Shown: positions 29,754-40,546 of the stretch, piece after piece | Numbering within the stretch: position 1 is the stretch's first letter | Layout: the number at the start of each line of letters is the position of its first letter | DNA from: Typha latifolia | Lineage: Eukaryota; Streptophyta; Magnoliopsida; Poales; Typhaceae | Length of the DNA: 64,000 nt | Reading direction: 5' to 3' | Assembly: GCA_019914945.1 (NCBI GenBank) | Contig: CM034099.1 | Coordinates: 12,909,001-12,973,000 of the forward strand | Notes under the pieces: model-generated | Database searches by the model: none | What the model was told of the DNA's origin: nothing | Seen by the model: the letters and a program-made list of their open reading frames with translations, nothing else | Made by a program: the position numbers and the translations under genes

Positions 29754-31094
29754 GCCCACCACGCTTCCCCCACCTTGCCCTCAAGGTGAAAAGTCAGGGA
29801 AACGCTCCAAGATATTAGTCTCCAACTCCCATGTCACCTCATTAGATAGCTTGCCAAGCCACTCAACTAGAATCTCCATCTCCAATCTGGTACCATGTCA
29901 TCGTCGACGTCTAGCAAGTACTCGAACTGGCTCTACGATCTCTATCTCCTCCAATGGCTCTGGTAGAACCGATCCAACAATCTCATGATCTCCAATGCAC
30001 TCTCTCAATAATGAAACATAAAAGACAGGGTGCACTCTAGACCCCTCTGGCAATTCCAAACGATATGCAACCGGACCAATACGCTCCAACACCCGAAATA
30101 GACCAAAGTAGCGATGTGCTAACTTTAGGTTTCGCATCGGACGTAAGGTCACCTGTCGATACGGTTGCACCCTCACAAACGCCCAACTGTCGATGTCAAA
30201 CTCCTGCTCCCTATGGCTACGATCATAAACTTGCTTCATGCGATTTTGAGCAAGTTAAAGATGAGCACACAACCTCCTCAATATGGCGTCTCTATCCATC
30301 AATGCTAAGTCCACCTTCGTCCTATCTGTCGATGCCACTGGATCATAAGCACATAACGTCGGAGCCGTGCGTCCATACACCACCTTAAATGGAGTCATGC
30401 CAATGCTGCTATGGTAGGCGGTGTTATAAGATCACTCCGCCCACGGTAAGAACTCCAACCATCGTCTCGGCATCTCTCCAACAAAGCACCTCAAATATTG
30501 CTCAATGCCTCGATTAACCACCTCGGTTTGGCCGTCTATCTATGGATGGTAGGCCAAACTAAAGTTTAATCGAGTCCCCTGCAATCTGAAAAACTCAATC
30601 GAAAAGTTTCTCATAAATACATAATCACGATCTAAGACAATTGTGCGTGGCATGCCATGTAATCAAGCAATATCTCTAACAAAATATTTAGCCACCATCT
30701 TGGTTGAAAACGGATGTGACAATGTCAAAAAGTGCGCATACTTGCTCAATCTGTCAACCACCACAAAGATAACAAAATAACCACGTCCCAACGGAAGATC
30801 CTCTATGAAGTCTATAAAAATGTCGTCCCAAACATGGTGCGGTATAGGTAAAGGTTGTAGTAATCTGGCCAGTTTCAAAATGGTTATTTTAGCCCTTTGA
30901 CAGACTTTGCAAACACGGACAAAACTCCTCACATCCCGTCTCAATCCTGGCCACGTGCAACTCAGAGATATCCTCCTATAAGTCCTCAAGACACCGTTAT
31001 TACCAGCCTCTAGAGTTTGGTGAAAGTGCTCCAATAATTTCTGTCGCAATCCGTCATTTGCAGGCACTCGAATGCATCCGCGGTCCAGCAGCAA
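29754..31094 (-). pseudogene. Element J integrase and chromodomain-like end
   Basis: Starts near 31094 with LLDRGCIRVPANDGLRQKLL, HHCC finger (HFHQTLEAGNNG, where the second His is Asn, ... CKVCQRAK), DFIEDLPLGRGYFVIFVVVD, then RDIA and a stop. It continues with MPRTIVLDRDYVFM, HP-stop-IDGQTEVVNRGIEQYL, SSIGMTPFKVVYGRTAPTL, MKQVYDRSHREQEFDIDSWA (open 30239-29898), FGLFRVLERIGPVAYRLELP, HPVFYVSLLRE, and chromodomain-like RLEMEILVEWLGKLSNEVTW. About four in-frame stops. The DDE residues are visible but the Asp context TIVLD departs from TIVSD. Confidence 0.85.
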
Positions 31095-31269
31095 ACCGCC
31101 TCAATTCTCCAGTCAGGATGAAGCTCCGGATCATCCATCACCTCCTACAACAATCTCAAAATATATGGGTCAAATGTACATGCATACCTCAACTCGTCAA
31201 GGAAGGGAAAGTCAAGGAAGTGCATCCGTCGCTCTATTTTCATTTCCCTTTTTCAATTAAATTTTATTA
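31095..31269 (-). pseudogene. Element J RNase H/integrase linker, scrambled
   Basis: Short stretch with similarity to the linker between RNase H and integrase (ATSELDILRLL-like, VMDDPE) interrupted by non-matching sequence near 31195-31265. No open frame. Confidence 0.4.
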
Positions 31270-31767
31270 TCAAACCATAGCAATTTTGTGACCCATCGCT
31301 GCTATGTCGTAATGTGTATGCGCTGTCCCATAATGTATAATCGCTCCTGCAAGCTCATCCAGCAACTCCTCGACAACCGGAATAGTATACCGGTCCTTGA
31401 CGGTAATAGCGTTTAGTGCTCGATAGTCGACACAAAAACACCATCTCCCGTCGTTTTGTCGCACCAAAAGCACAGGGGATGAATATGAGCTATGACTTGG
31501 TTGTATAAGGCCTTGCTCCAACATCTCGGCTACCATCTTTAAGATAACTTCTTTTTGCACATGTGGATACCGATATGGCCTCATGTTCGCCAGTGTAGCC
31601 CCGGGTACAATATCTATACGATGGTTCGCCGCTCTCCTTGGTGGCAACTCTTGCAGCTCCTCAAATAGTCCAGAAAAGTTATCTAATAAATTAGACAATT
31701 CAAAGATAGTACCTGAACTTATTTGAGGCTGATCTCTTGCTGGTCCTAACTGAAGTAGATAGGCCAA
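31270..31767 (-). pseudogene. Element J RT leader, truncated
   Basis: Open for 165 codons: AYLLQLGPARDQPQISSGTI, FEELQELPPRRAANHRIDIV, MVAEMLEQGLIQPSHSSYSS, CVDYRALNAITVKDRYTIPV. After LLDELAGA the frame passes into a frameshifted remnant of the RNase H end (YGTAHTHYDIAAMGHKIAMV). The RT catalytic core and most of RNase H are missing. Confidence 0.82.
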
Positions 31768-31849
31768 ATCATAGGCTGTATCGTAGGAATCAGTGATGAC
31801 CGAACACCATCAAGCCGCACATCTTTGTTTTCTTATTTATATTTCATCC

Positions 31850-32435
31850 ACATGCTCCGAAAATCAAATATGACGGGTCCCAAACTTTGTAACTACTAAG
31901 CACGAAGGACAATGTATGCTCCTCACAACACCAACGGATATAAGTCCACAATGATGTCGTGTCCTTGCACCCTTATACCGACTCGGCGACACAAGCTCTC
32001 TGCCCTAATCTTCGTGCCGTCTTCAATAGCAATGTCAAACCCCGTAGTCGATTCGGCATCCAAACCCAATCTCCTCACTAGCCTCTCGTCTAGAAAGTTG
32101 TGTGTACTCCCCGAATCGATGAGGATGTGCACACAATGCTTTTTAACGAGTCCATCTACTCGTAACGTCCTCGGCGCAGAAGTACCCGAATATGCATGCA
32201 TCGATATTTTAGCTTGGATATCTTCATCAACGCCCTCCACAACGGCCTCCTCATGGGCCTCCTCTGGACACTCTCCACCATCATCAATCTCATCATCTTC
32301 GTCAAGGCCATCAATAAATATCACACTCCCGGTCGGTTTAGAACATCGATAACCAGGGGTGAAACGCTCATCACATCGAAAGCAAAGGCCCTTCGCTCTC
32401 CGCTCCTCCACCTGGGCAGGTGTAGGAGATCAAAT
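31850..32435 (-). pseudogene. Element J zinc knuckle and aspartic protease
   Basis: 32411-31923: EERRAKGLCFRCDERFTPGY RC (knuckle with Tyr in place of His), acidic linker, AKISMHAYSGTSAPRTLRVD, HILIDSGSTHNFLDERLVRR (active site Asp-Ser-Gly), GFDIAIEDGTKIRAESLCRR and GIRVQGHDIIVDLYPLVL-stop. The remainder (LQSLGPVIFDFRSMWMKYK) is frame-interrupted. The best preserved Fam2 protease here. Confidence 0.85.
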
Positions 32436-33742
32436 GGGGGTCTTGTGCCTCCTCTAACATCAGAAGAAGGTCTCCAAGGTGGTCGTGGTCTAGTAGTCGT
32501 AGTCGTTGCTTTTGAAACCACAGAATTTCCAACCGGCGTACTAGGTGCAAACTGCCCTTCTTGGTTGCCCCAATTGTTTTTTGCTGCCATCCTTAAAGCC
32601 CTATGCTTTTGTTCCATCCTCCTGGCCTTCTCGAAGGTCTCCTCAAGAGTAGTAGGACATAGAGCACGAACATCCATTTGTATCTCCTCTCGCAGCCCTA
32701 AAATAAATGTACTCATCAATGTCCGTTCAGGCCAAGATGGCTCACAATGACTACTAACTCTTTCAAACTCAGCTTGGTACTCCAATATGGTCGTCCTTTG
32801 AACTATGTTGCTTAATGTGGCAGTAAAATCTTCATATGCCGCAGTTCCAAATCTGCGTGTAATCCTCCTACAAAAATCAACCCATTCGGTAAATCCACCA
32901 CCACGAATTATCGATCTATACCAATGCAATGCCGTTGTTTGGAGGTGAAAGCTTGCCATCTGGACTTTTGCATCTTCTATTGTACCTTTACAATTAAAAT
33001 ATTGTTCAACTTGAAATACCCAATCCGTTGGATCACCATCTTAGAATTTTAGAAAGTCCAAATGTGCAGTTCTCCCTCGAATAGCGTTGTCGGGTTCGCA
33101 AAAGATTCTTGGTTTAGGTCTAAACCTTTGTGCATGTTGATCACCTTCTCTAAATCCTTGAGCACGTACATCACCATTTCCATAGGGATCAACCTCATCA
33201 TGATAGTGCCAATCCTCCTCATCGACAAAGCGCACAAATGTCGCACGCCTCTCGGGTTCCACCACCGTCGGTCTTGGGTTTTGTAACGAAGGTGGGGGAT
33301 GATGTGAAGGCATAGGTAGGAGGGGATCATTGACACTCATATCACGCACCTGGACCTGTAGAGTATCGATTCGATAGGGTCTCACCGCTGCTCCTTCTTG
33401 AAACTCCGTTCGTCGTCAAGGAGATGACGAACCCAATCGATTCGTGACATATTCTTTGAATTCATTATGATCCTTTTGCATATTGTCAACTCTATGCAAC
33501 AATATTTGGAACATGTCCCTAAGTTCATCCATATTTGAACTCATGGACATTGGTTGACTCAGTTCTGCTGTGGTCGCTCGAAAGGAATCGGCCTCACGGT
33601 TAAGATTATCGTGCATTGAGTCCTCCCTTTTTGGTGTGCTCTCTATAGGTCTCCTTGTTGATGTCATCTTCGTTGTTTCAACCATTAATGGAAGTCTGAG
33701 GTTCATCTTCTCTGATACCAATTTAATAATTTCTGATACCAA
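32436..33742 (-). pseudogene. Element J gag
   Basis: N-part 33742-33416: TTKMTSTRRPIESTPKREDS, MSMSSNMDELRDMFQILLHR (coiled-coil-like) and HNEFKEYVTNRLGSSSP. It continues 33385-33041 (AVRPYRIDTLQVQVRDMSVN, RFVDEEDWHYHDEVDPYGNG, RGRTAHLDFLKF) and 32959-32321 (MASFHLQTTALHWYRSIIRG, RRFGTAAYEDFTATLSNIVQ, TFILGLREEIQMDVRALCPT, MEQKHRALRMAAKNNWGNQE). Two or three frame breaks. Use it as the reference for gag fragments in F, L and Q. Confidence 0.85.
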
Positions 33743-33782
33743 TTGATAGGCTTTGATACCAAATTGATAGGATCTGGAACCA
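33709..33782 (-). repeat. Four clustered primer-site copies of element J
   Basis: Plus strand CTGATACCA-type units at 33711, 33732, 33752 and 33773 (the last TCTGGAACCA), spaced 20-22 bp with AATTGATAGG-like spacers. A shorter version of the array in element B; here the outermost unit lies inside the LTR. Confidence 0.85.
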
Positions 33783-34545
33783 AAGATAGGTCATGCTAAG
33801 ATTCCTTCAACATCTAAATTTATTACAGGATTTAGTCCGCGCAACGGTGGGAAATTATTCGTCAGATATTCTACATTACTTAGAAAATTACGAAACAAAT
33901 TGGATTGGATCCGTAATTTCCTGATCTACAACTTTTGTATTTAAGCCCTTCACAGATTAGAAATGTAACATGGACGAAAATATAGAATAACGTGGTGATG
34001 GTGGTGGTGACGGGTGGAGTGGATATTAGGGTTATGGATGGATATGGAGATGAGGGTTGATTGTGGAAGTGATTAAGGGAAGTAGACGAAGGGAAATGAA
34101 GTGGTCGAGATCCTAAAGAAGATGGGTGACTCAAGAGGGAGATTAGAAGGGAGAAGAAACCTTGCCAATAGTAGAGGTGGAAGGATGGTGAAGAGGGAGG
34201 AGGGAGGAGTTTATAGAGAAGATAGGATGCAAGAAATCAAGAATCCAATAGCATTATGAATTTATAGAGGCTAGCCAACAAGTCCTAAAATAATATAAAA
34301 CCCTAATTCTAGAGGATTCCCATCGATCGCTTTCGAATGTGCCCAATCGCGTTTGAACTCACTCAAAAAGCCCCTTCTCTGGATTTGCGAACGTGACACA
34401 AGTGTTCGAACATGGGCGTTTACAAGGCGTTCACTAGGGCATTTGAATGCGACTCCACCTGCGTTTGAACACGACCTATATGAATTTTATTTTAATGAAA
34501 ATAAATACATAATGCAATAAGAAAAGATCCTAACTAAGTGTATTA
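33765..34545 (-). repeat. LTR2, 5' LTR of element J
   Basis: Plus strand TGATAGGATCTGGAACCAAA to AAGTGTATTA (last base pair decayed from TATCA), 781 bp. Confidence 0.83.
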
Positions 34546-35975
34546 GTAAGATTTGGCCTATCTTCTTTAGTTAGGACCAGTAGAAGATAACCTCAAACAA
34601 GTTCAGGTACTACCATTGAATTATATATTTATTAGATAACTTTTCTAGATTGTTTGAGGAGTCATAGGAGTTGTCACCGAGGAGAGCAACAGAACATCGC
34701 ATAGAGACTATGCCCGAGGCTGCACCGGCGAACGTGAGGTCATATCGGTATCCACATGTGCGAAAAGAAGTTATTTCCAAGATGATAGCCGAGATTTTGG
34801 AGCAAGGCCTCATACAACCAAGTCATAGCTCATACTCATCCCCCGTGCTATTGGTGGGAAAAAATAATAGGACATGACATTTTTGTGTTAACTATCGGGC
34901 ACTAAACACTATTACTGTCAAAAATCGGTATCCTATTCCGGTTATAGAGGAGCTGCTGGACGAGCTTGTAGGGGTGACTATATTTAGCAAGCTTAACTTG
35001 AGGGTTTGGGAAGACATTTCTATAGATTTCATAGAGAGTCTTCTGCTGGTACATGGTTATTCTGTTATCTTTGTGGTGGTTGATAGATTGAGCAAGTATA
35101 CACACTTTTCGGCATTGTCACATTTGTTTTCAGCCAAGTTAGTGGCTAAAATTTTTGTTAGAGATGTTGCTCAGTTACATGGCATGCCACGCACAATTGT
35201 CTCGGATCATGATTGTATATTTATGAGTAACTTTTGGACTGAGCTTTTCAGGTTGCATGGGACTCGATTGAACTTCAATTCGGCCTACCATCCACAAACA
35301 GACAGCCAAACCGAGGTGGTCAATCGAGGCATTGAGTGGTACTTGAGGTGCTTTGTGGGAGAGATGCCGAGACGATGGTTGGAGTTCTTACCGTGAGCGG
35401 AGCGGTCTTATAACATGCCTACCATAGCAGTATTGGCATGACTCCATTTGAGGTGGTGTATGGATGCATGGCTCTGACGTTACGCGCTTATGATCCAGTG
35501 GCATCTGCAGATCGTACGGAGGTGGACTTAGCTTTGATGGATAGAGACACCACATTGAGGAGGTTGCGTGCTCATCTTAAACTTACTCAAAACCGCATGA
35601 AGTAAGTTTATGATTATAGCCATAGGGAGCAAGAGCTCAACATCGGCAATTGAGTGATTGTGAGAGTGCAGCCATATTGAGAGTGCATCCTATTTTTGGA
35701 GCTGCCGGAGGGGGTCGAGAGCACATCCTACTTTTCATGTTTTATTATTGAGAGAGCGCATTGGAGATCATGAGATTGTTGGATCGGTTCTACCAGAGCC
35801 ATCAAAGAAGATAGAGATCGGAGAGCCAGTTCGATCACTTGCTAGACGCCGCCGACGATGGCGACATGGTACCAGATTAGAGATGGAGATTCTAGCTGAG
35901 TGGCTTGGTAAGCCATCTGATGAGGCGACATGGGAGTTGGAGACTAATATATTGGAGCTGTTTCCCTAACTTTTT
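34546..35975 (+). pseudogene. Element K RT leader fused to integrase and chromodomain
   Basis: RT leader in broken frames (EHRIETMPEAAPANVRSYRY, SKMIAEILEQGLIQPSHSSY). FSKLNLR is then joined directly to VWEDISIDFIESLLLVHGYS, so the RT core and RNase H are gone. Integrase 34974-35396 has [31 protein letters not shown] and HPQTDSQTEVVNRGIE. After a stop the C-part is frameshifted. Chromodomain-like RLEMEILAEWLGKPSDEATW ends at ILELFP-stop (35748-35969). Confidence 0.84.
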
Positions 35976-36009
35976 ACCTTGAGGGCAAGGTGGGGGGAGC
36001 GTGGTGGGC

Positions 36010-36361
36010 TGATACACTTAGTTAGAAACTTTTCTTATTGCATTAGGTATTTATTTTCATTAAAAAAAAATTCATGTAGGTCGCGTTCGAACGTAGGAGG
36101 GATCGCATTCGAACGCCCTTGCGAACGCCTATATCAGGTTCGCAAATATAGAGAACGCATATTGTGCGTTCGAATGCGGTCTGGCGAGTTTGAACGCCCG
36201 CGTTCAAACCCCTACATCGCGTTCGCACATATAGAGAACGTCTTTTGGTGCGTTCAAATGCGATCGGGCGCGTTCAAATGCAATCGAGCGCATTCAAACG
36301 CAATCGACTGGAAAATTCTAGAATTAGGGTTTCATATTTTTTAGGACTTGTTGGCTAGCCT
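36010..36361 (+). repeat. LTR2, 3' LTR of element K, truncated
   Basis: TGATACACTTAGTTAGAAAC through the GTTCGAACG block to TGTTGGCTAGCCTC, cut where reversed RT of element L begins. Confidence 0.82.
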
Positions 36362-36830
36362 CATCCGTCCATCTAAAAGAATCATTCATCAACAAAGAAG
36401 TGAGAGGAGCAGCGATCTCGCCATATCCGGCGATGATTCGGCGATAATATCCAGTCAGCCCCAAAAATCCTCTCAATCTAGTGGTAGTAGTAGGAATAGG
36501 CCAAGCAGTCATGCATGCAAGTTTTTGAGGATCCGCCACTACACCATCCACTGAAATGATGTGGCCTAAATACTCCACTTGTGGAACTCTCCATAGGCAC
36601 TTGGACTTCATAATCTTCAATTGGTTTTACTTCAACAAATTCAGCATATCCTCCAAATACAGCCAATTCTCCAATTCAGTCCTGTTATACACTCAAATGT
36701 TGCCAAAAAATACCAAGACATACCTACGCAAGAGAGGCCAAAATATATCATTCATGAGGCATTGAAAAGTAGCTGGAGCATTGGTGAGACAAAAAGGCAT
36801 CACCTGAAACTCGTAATTTCATCCAGAGTC
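36362..36830 (-). pseudogene. Element L RT C-part fragment
   Basis: Minus strand: [17 protein letters not shown], VFFGNI where FFDDI is expected (both catalytic Asp lost), LKIMKSKCLWRVPQVEYLGH, ACMTAWPIPTTTTRLRGFLG and LTGYYRRIIAGYGEIAAPLT. Ends at the K LTR junction. Confidence 0.8.
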
Positions 36831-37699
36831 CGAATGGGGGGTCTTGTGCCTCTTCTAACATTAGAAGAAGGTCTCAAAGGTTGTCGTGGTCTAGTACTAG
36901 CAGCCGCTGTCCTTGAACCTGCAGAATTTCCAGCCGGCATTCTTGGTACAAATCGCCCATCTTAGTTGCCTCAATTGCTTTTCGCTGCCATCTTTAGAGC
37001 CTTACGCTTTTGCTCCATCCTCACGGCCTCCTCAAGAGTAGTAGGGCAAAGAGCACGAACATTTGCCTGAATCTCATCCGGCAGCCTTAAAATAAATGTG
37101 CTCATTAATGTCGGTTCGAGCAAAGATGGCACACAACAACTACTAACTCTTTCAAACTCAGCTTGGTACTCAAATACGGTCATCCTCTGAACCATCTTGC
37201 TTAATGTGGCAGCAAAATCTTCATATGTCGCTGTCTCAAATCTGCATATAATCCTCCTACAAAAATTAGCCCATCTAGTAAATCCTCCACCACGAATTAC
37301 CGATCTATACCAATGCAATGCCGTTCCTTAGAGGTGAAAGCTTATCATCTGGACCTTTGCATCTTTCGCTGTACCTTAACAATCAAAATATTGTTCAACT
37401 TGAAACACCCAATCCATTCGATCACCGCCATGGAATTTTGAGAAATCCAAGCGTGCGGTTCTCCCCTGAATAGCATTGTCGATTTCACGAAAGATCCTTG
37501 GTTCAGGACTAAACCTTTGTGCAAGTTGATCCCCTTCTCTAAATCCTCGAGCACATCCATCACCATCTCCAAAGGGATCAACCTCATCCTCAAAATGCTA
37601 ATCCTTCTCATCGACGAAGCACACCGGTGCTGCACGCCTCTCTAATTCCACCACCGTCGGTCTTGGGTTTTGTAACGGAGATGGGGGATGATGTGTAGG
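36831..37699 (-). pseudogene. Element L gag, C-terminal part
   Basis: 37318-36971: MHWYRSVIRGGGFTRWANFC, CRFETATYEDFAATLSKMVQ, TFILRLPDEIQANVRALCPT. 37635-37345 in shifted frames corresponds to the DEEDWHFEDEVDPFGDGD region. Interrupted at 37699 by element M; the N-part resumes at 46639. Confidence 0.8.
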
Positions 37700-38457
37700 T
37701 GTTAGGTTTTTATTTGTTGGCAATTGTGTACAAAATATTCTATGTGTATTTTTTTATGTATATGAGATTTACACAAGTCTAGAATATCTCTGGTTTGAAG
37801 AATTGCAAGATTCACACCGCATTCACAAACGCGTTCGAACGCGGAATCTGCGTTCACACAGACAAAGAGTTGCGTTCACAAACGGATTCGAACGCGGGTA
37901 CTGCGTTCACACATACAGAGAGTCGCGTTCACAAATACGTTCGAACGCAGGTACTTGCGTTCACACAAACCGAGAGCTGCGTTCACAAACGCGTTCGAAC
38001 GCAACCTGAAGAATTCAAGTTGTCGCATTTGAACGCACTCGGGCCCGTTTGAACTCACTTGAGATCAAGTCATGCCGTTCGAACGCACCCGGACCGCGTT
38101 TGAATGTGTCAATGAAGTTTGATAAAATTGGACTTTCGTGTGTACGGATAAGACTTAGATTTGGCTCTATTTTGGAGCTCATATATAAGGATTGTGATGC
38201 CCTATCTCTAGGGGGTTTGAAGAAGCATTATTGAAGGAGACTTCTTGAAGCATTGTGATGCCCTATCTCTATTCTAGTGATTGGTTTTGATCCGAGTTTA
38301 TATCTGTGGTTTTTTTTCCCGTTTGAGTTTTTCCACGTTAAAATCTTGGCGTTCATCTCTGCTTTTGTTTCTAATATTTCTACGGATTTTTACTTAAGCG
38401 AACGAGTGATATCATTGCCTAGTATTTAGATACATACTTGTGTCTAGGTGTTTTTCA
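37700..38457 (+). repeat. LTR of element M (5')
   Basis: TGTTAGGTTTTTATTTGTTG to GTGTTTTTCA, 758 bp. Four copies of a 53-bp repeat at about 37821-38005. TATA-like TATATAAGG at 38182-38190. About 190-230 bp present in the 3' LTR (46225-46445) is replaced by a 25-bp local copy of GATGCCCTATCTCT. Confidence 0.9.
37821..38005 (+). repeat. 53-bp tandem repeats with central palindrome, 4 copies
   Basis: The unit starts (A/G)TTCACAAACGCGTTCGAACG, then CGGGTACTGCGTTCACACAG and a CGAGAGCTGC-like end. Unit starts at 37821, 37874, 37927 and 37981 (period 53, 53, 54). Each unit centres on GCGTTCGAACGC or a one-base variant. Confidence 0.88.
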
Positions 38458-38459
38458 AT

Positions 38460-38471
38460 TGGTATTAGAGC
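38460..38471 (+). promoter_or_regulatory. Primer-binding site of element M
   Basis: TGGTATTAGAGC two bases after the LTR; one change from the iMet site. Confidence 0.8.
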
Positions 38472-38485
38472 AGGTTCTCTCAGGC

Positions 38486-39207
38486 ATGGATTTTCATAGA
38501 GATGGACCATCATCTATTAGACCTCCTATCCTAGATGGATCAAATTATGGATATTGGAAAGCTAGAATGAGAGTTTACTTGAAGTCTATAGATGAACGAG
38601 TATGGTTTGCCGTTGTGAACGGTTAGAGTCGACAAATGTACATGGTGGATGATAAACTTGTTGATAAACTGATAGAGTCATGGAATAGGTCAGACTATAA
38701 AAAAGTTGGATGGAATAGCAAGACAATAAATGTAATTTTTAGTTGTGTTTCCTCGGAAGAATTTAGAAGAATTTCTACTTGTTAGATAGCAAAAGAAGCT
38801 TGGACGATCTTAGAAACTACTCACGAAGGAACTATGGCTGTAAAACTTTCTAAACTTGTCAAACAGAAAAATAAGAATTATGAGAATAAAGTTTGATGTT
38901 TTGAATGATCTGGTTTTGGACACATAGCACAAGAATGCCCTAATCGCCTTAAGAAGAAGGGTAAAGCTATGAAAGTTACTTGGGATGACTCAGATGAATC
39001 TGATGATGATTTTGGGAAAGACAGAGAAAATTTTGTTGCTTTTGCCTCTTCTCTACTTAATATCGATTTTGTTGTTGATATTGATAGTACAAATGATCAG
39101 GATATGTTACCAGCTGAGGAAGATGAATCTAAAATTCAAAAGGCATATAATGACCTGTACCTGGAGTCGTTTAAACTCAAGAAAAGCAATCTTAGACTAC
39201 TTCAATG
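38486..39207 (+). pseudogene. Element M gag
   Basis: Starts MDFHRDGPSSIRPPILDGSN and YGYWKARMRVYLKSIDERVW, the typical copia gag opening. A stop at 38624 and others follow. The capsid core is shortened: KLVDKLIESWNRSDYKKVGW is followed by a gap to EAWTILETTHEGT and KLSKLVK. The knuckle reads CFE-stop-SGFGHIAQEC near 38898-38940, where the second Cys codon has become TGA. An acidic tail (TWDDSDESDDDFG) is open 38969-39208. Confidence 0.82.
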
Positions 39208-39256
39208 ACTCAATGTAATCAAATTAGAAAGAATTCAATTTGAGGAGAAGTACAAA

Positions 39257-40546
39257 TTGGAACTTGAACGTGTCAAAAACCTTTCTGAACAACTTGACAA
39301 TGCAAAAAATAAAATGAAGGCTGATGAAATTGAACTAGAGCGACTGAATAAGGAAGTGACATTTCTAAAAGGGAAGAACAAACTTGATGATATTCTAAAG
39401 GCTCAGATCTCTGGAAAAGACAGGTATGGTGTTGGATACACTAGTAATTCAAATAATAATAAAATTGTCTTCGTTTCTGTAGGTATACAAAAGGAAGAAT
39501 ATCTGAAGTCATCAACTGCATTTACAAAGCAATCATGGATGAATGCTTCTAAATTGAAGGTGAATCTACAAACTGGTGGATCGTCAACGGCACCAAAGGT
39601 AAACTTTAGTCACACTCCTCGACAAAAGGTGAGTAGAAAAGGGTTTGTTCCGACATTCTATCATTGCGGCATTCTAGGGCATATTCGACCTCATTACAAT
39701 TTTTTGCAAAAATCTAGAACTACTTTCATTTATGAAATGAAAAGAAAGGTCATATGGGTCAAGAAAAGTGATTTGAAATGTTATGTTGTGCATACAGCCT
39801 TGAAAACTTTAAATTTTGATTTGTGGTATTTAGAGAGTGGCTGTTCAAGACATATGTCGGGTAACAAGTCATTATTTTCTAATCTTGAAAAACATGAAGA
39901 GGGAGTTGTGACATTCGGAGATAGTAACTCATCCAAGGTAATAGGTAAAGGAAAGGTAAATTCTCCGTGGGTTCCTATTCTTGAAAATGTTCTTTATGTT
40001 AAGGGCTTGAAAGCAAATCTTCTGAGTATCAGTCAATTTTGTGATGAAGATTATGAGGTAAAATTCTTCAAAAATGATTGTACTATTCTAGATCATGGTG
40101 GTAATGTTATATGTTATGGATCTAGAACATCTGATAATTGCTATGTTGTTGGAACGTCACATAAACTAAAATGTAACAGTGCCTCTTTCGATATTGCAGA
40201 TGTTTGGCATCAACGTCTTAGACATGTGAATCACAAGGAATTATTTACTTTGTCCAAACAAGAAGTGGTAAGAGGAATACCTATGATAAAAGAAATGTCA
40301 AAAAGAGTGTGCGGTTCATGTCAAATTAGAAAACAAATTCGGATCTCACACAAGAAGATAAATGCAGCTACCACCGACCGTGTGCTTCAATTAGTTCACA
40401 TGGACTTGATGGGTCCAACAAAAATTGAAAGTCTTGGAGGTAAACGCTATATATTCTTAATGGTCGATGATTATTCCATATATACCTGGGTTGCCTTTCT
40501 ACGTGAGAAGTCTGAAACCTTTGAAATTTTAAATCACTATGCTTAA
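39257..40546 (+). pseudogene. Element M gag tail, protease and integrase N-part
   Basis: 429 codons open. Coiled-coil-like N-part (ELERVKNLSEQLDNAKNKMK). Second knuckle FYHCGILGHIRPHY has lost its first and last Cys. The protease site is LESGCSRHMSG, where copia elements have LDSGCS, so the catalytic Asp is Glu. Integrase: WHQRLRHVN...CGSCQIRK (HHCC finger), MDLMGPTKIESLGGKRYIFL and MVDDYSIYTWVAFLREKSET. Ends in a frameshift at about 40543; the rest of the DDE core follows in another frame. Confidence 0.85.

Larger units (their letters stand above)
29551..34545 (-). mobile_element. Element J: Fam2 gypsy, nearly complete order but RT/RNase H core deleted
   Basis: Minus strand: LTR2 33765-34545 (5'), clustered primer sites, gag, knuckle, protease, RT leader, integrase, chromodomain, polypurine tract and truncated 3' LTR 29551-29753. 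The best preserved Fam2 gag, protease and integrase in the window. Inserted into element K, whose sequence resumes at 34546. Confidence 0.88.
34546..36361 (+). mobile_element. Element K: Fam2 gypsy remnant split by element J
   Basis: Plus-strand Fam2 starting in the RT leader right after J's LTR, ending with a polypurine tract and LTR2 36010-36361 (truncated). RT core and RNase H are deleted. Confidence 0.83.
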
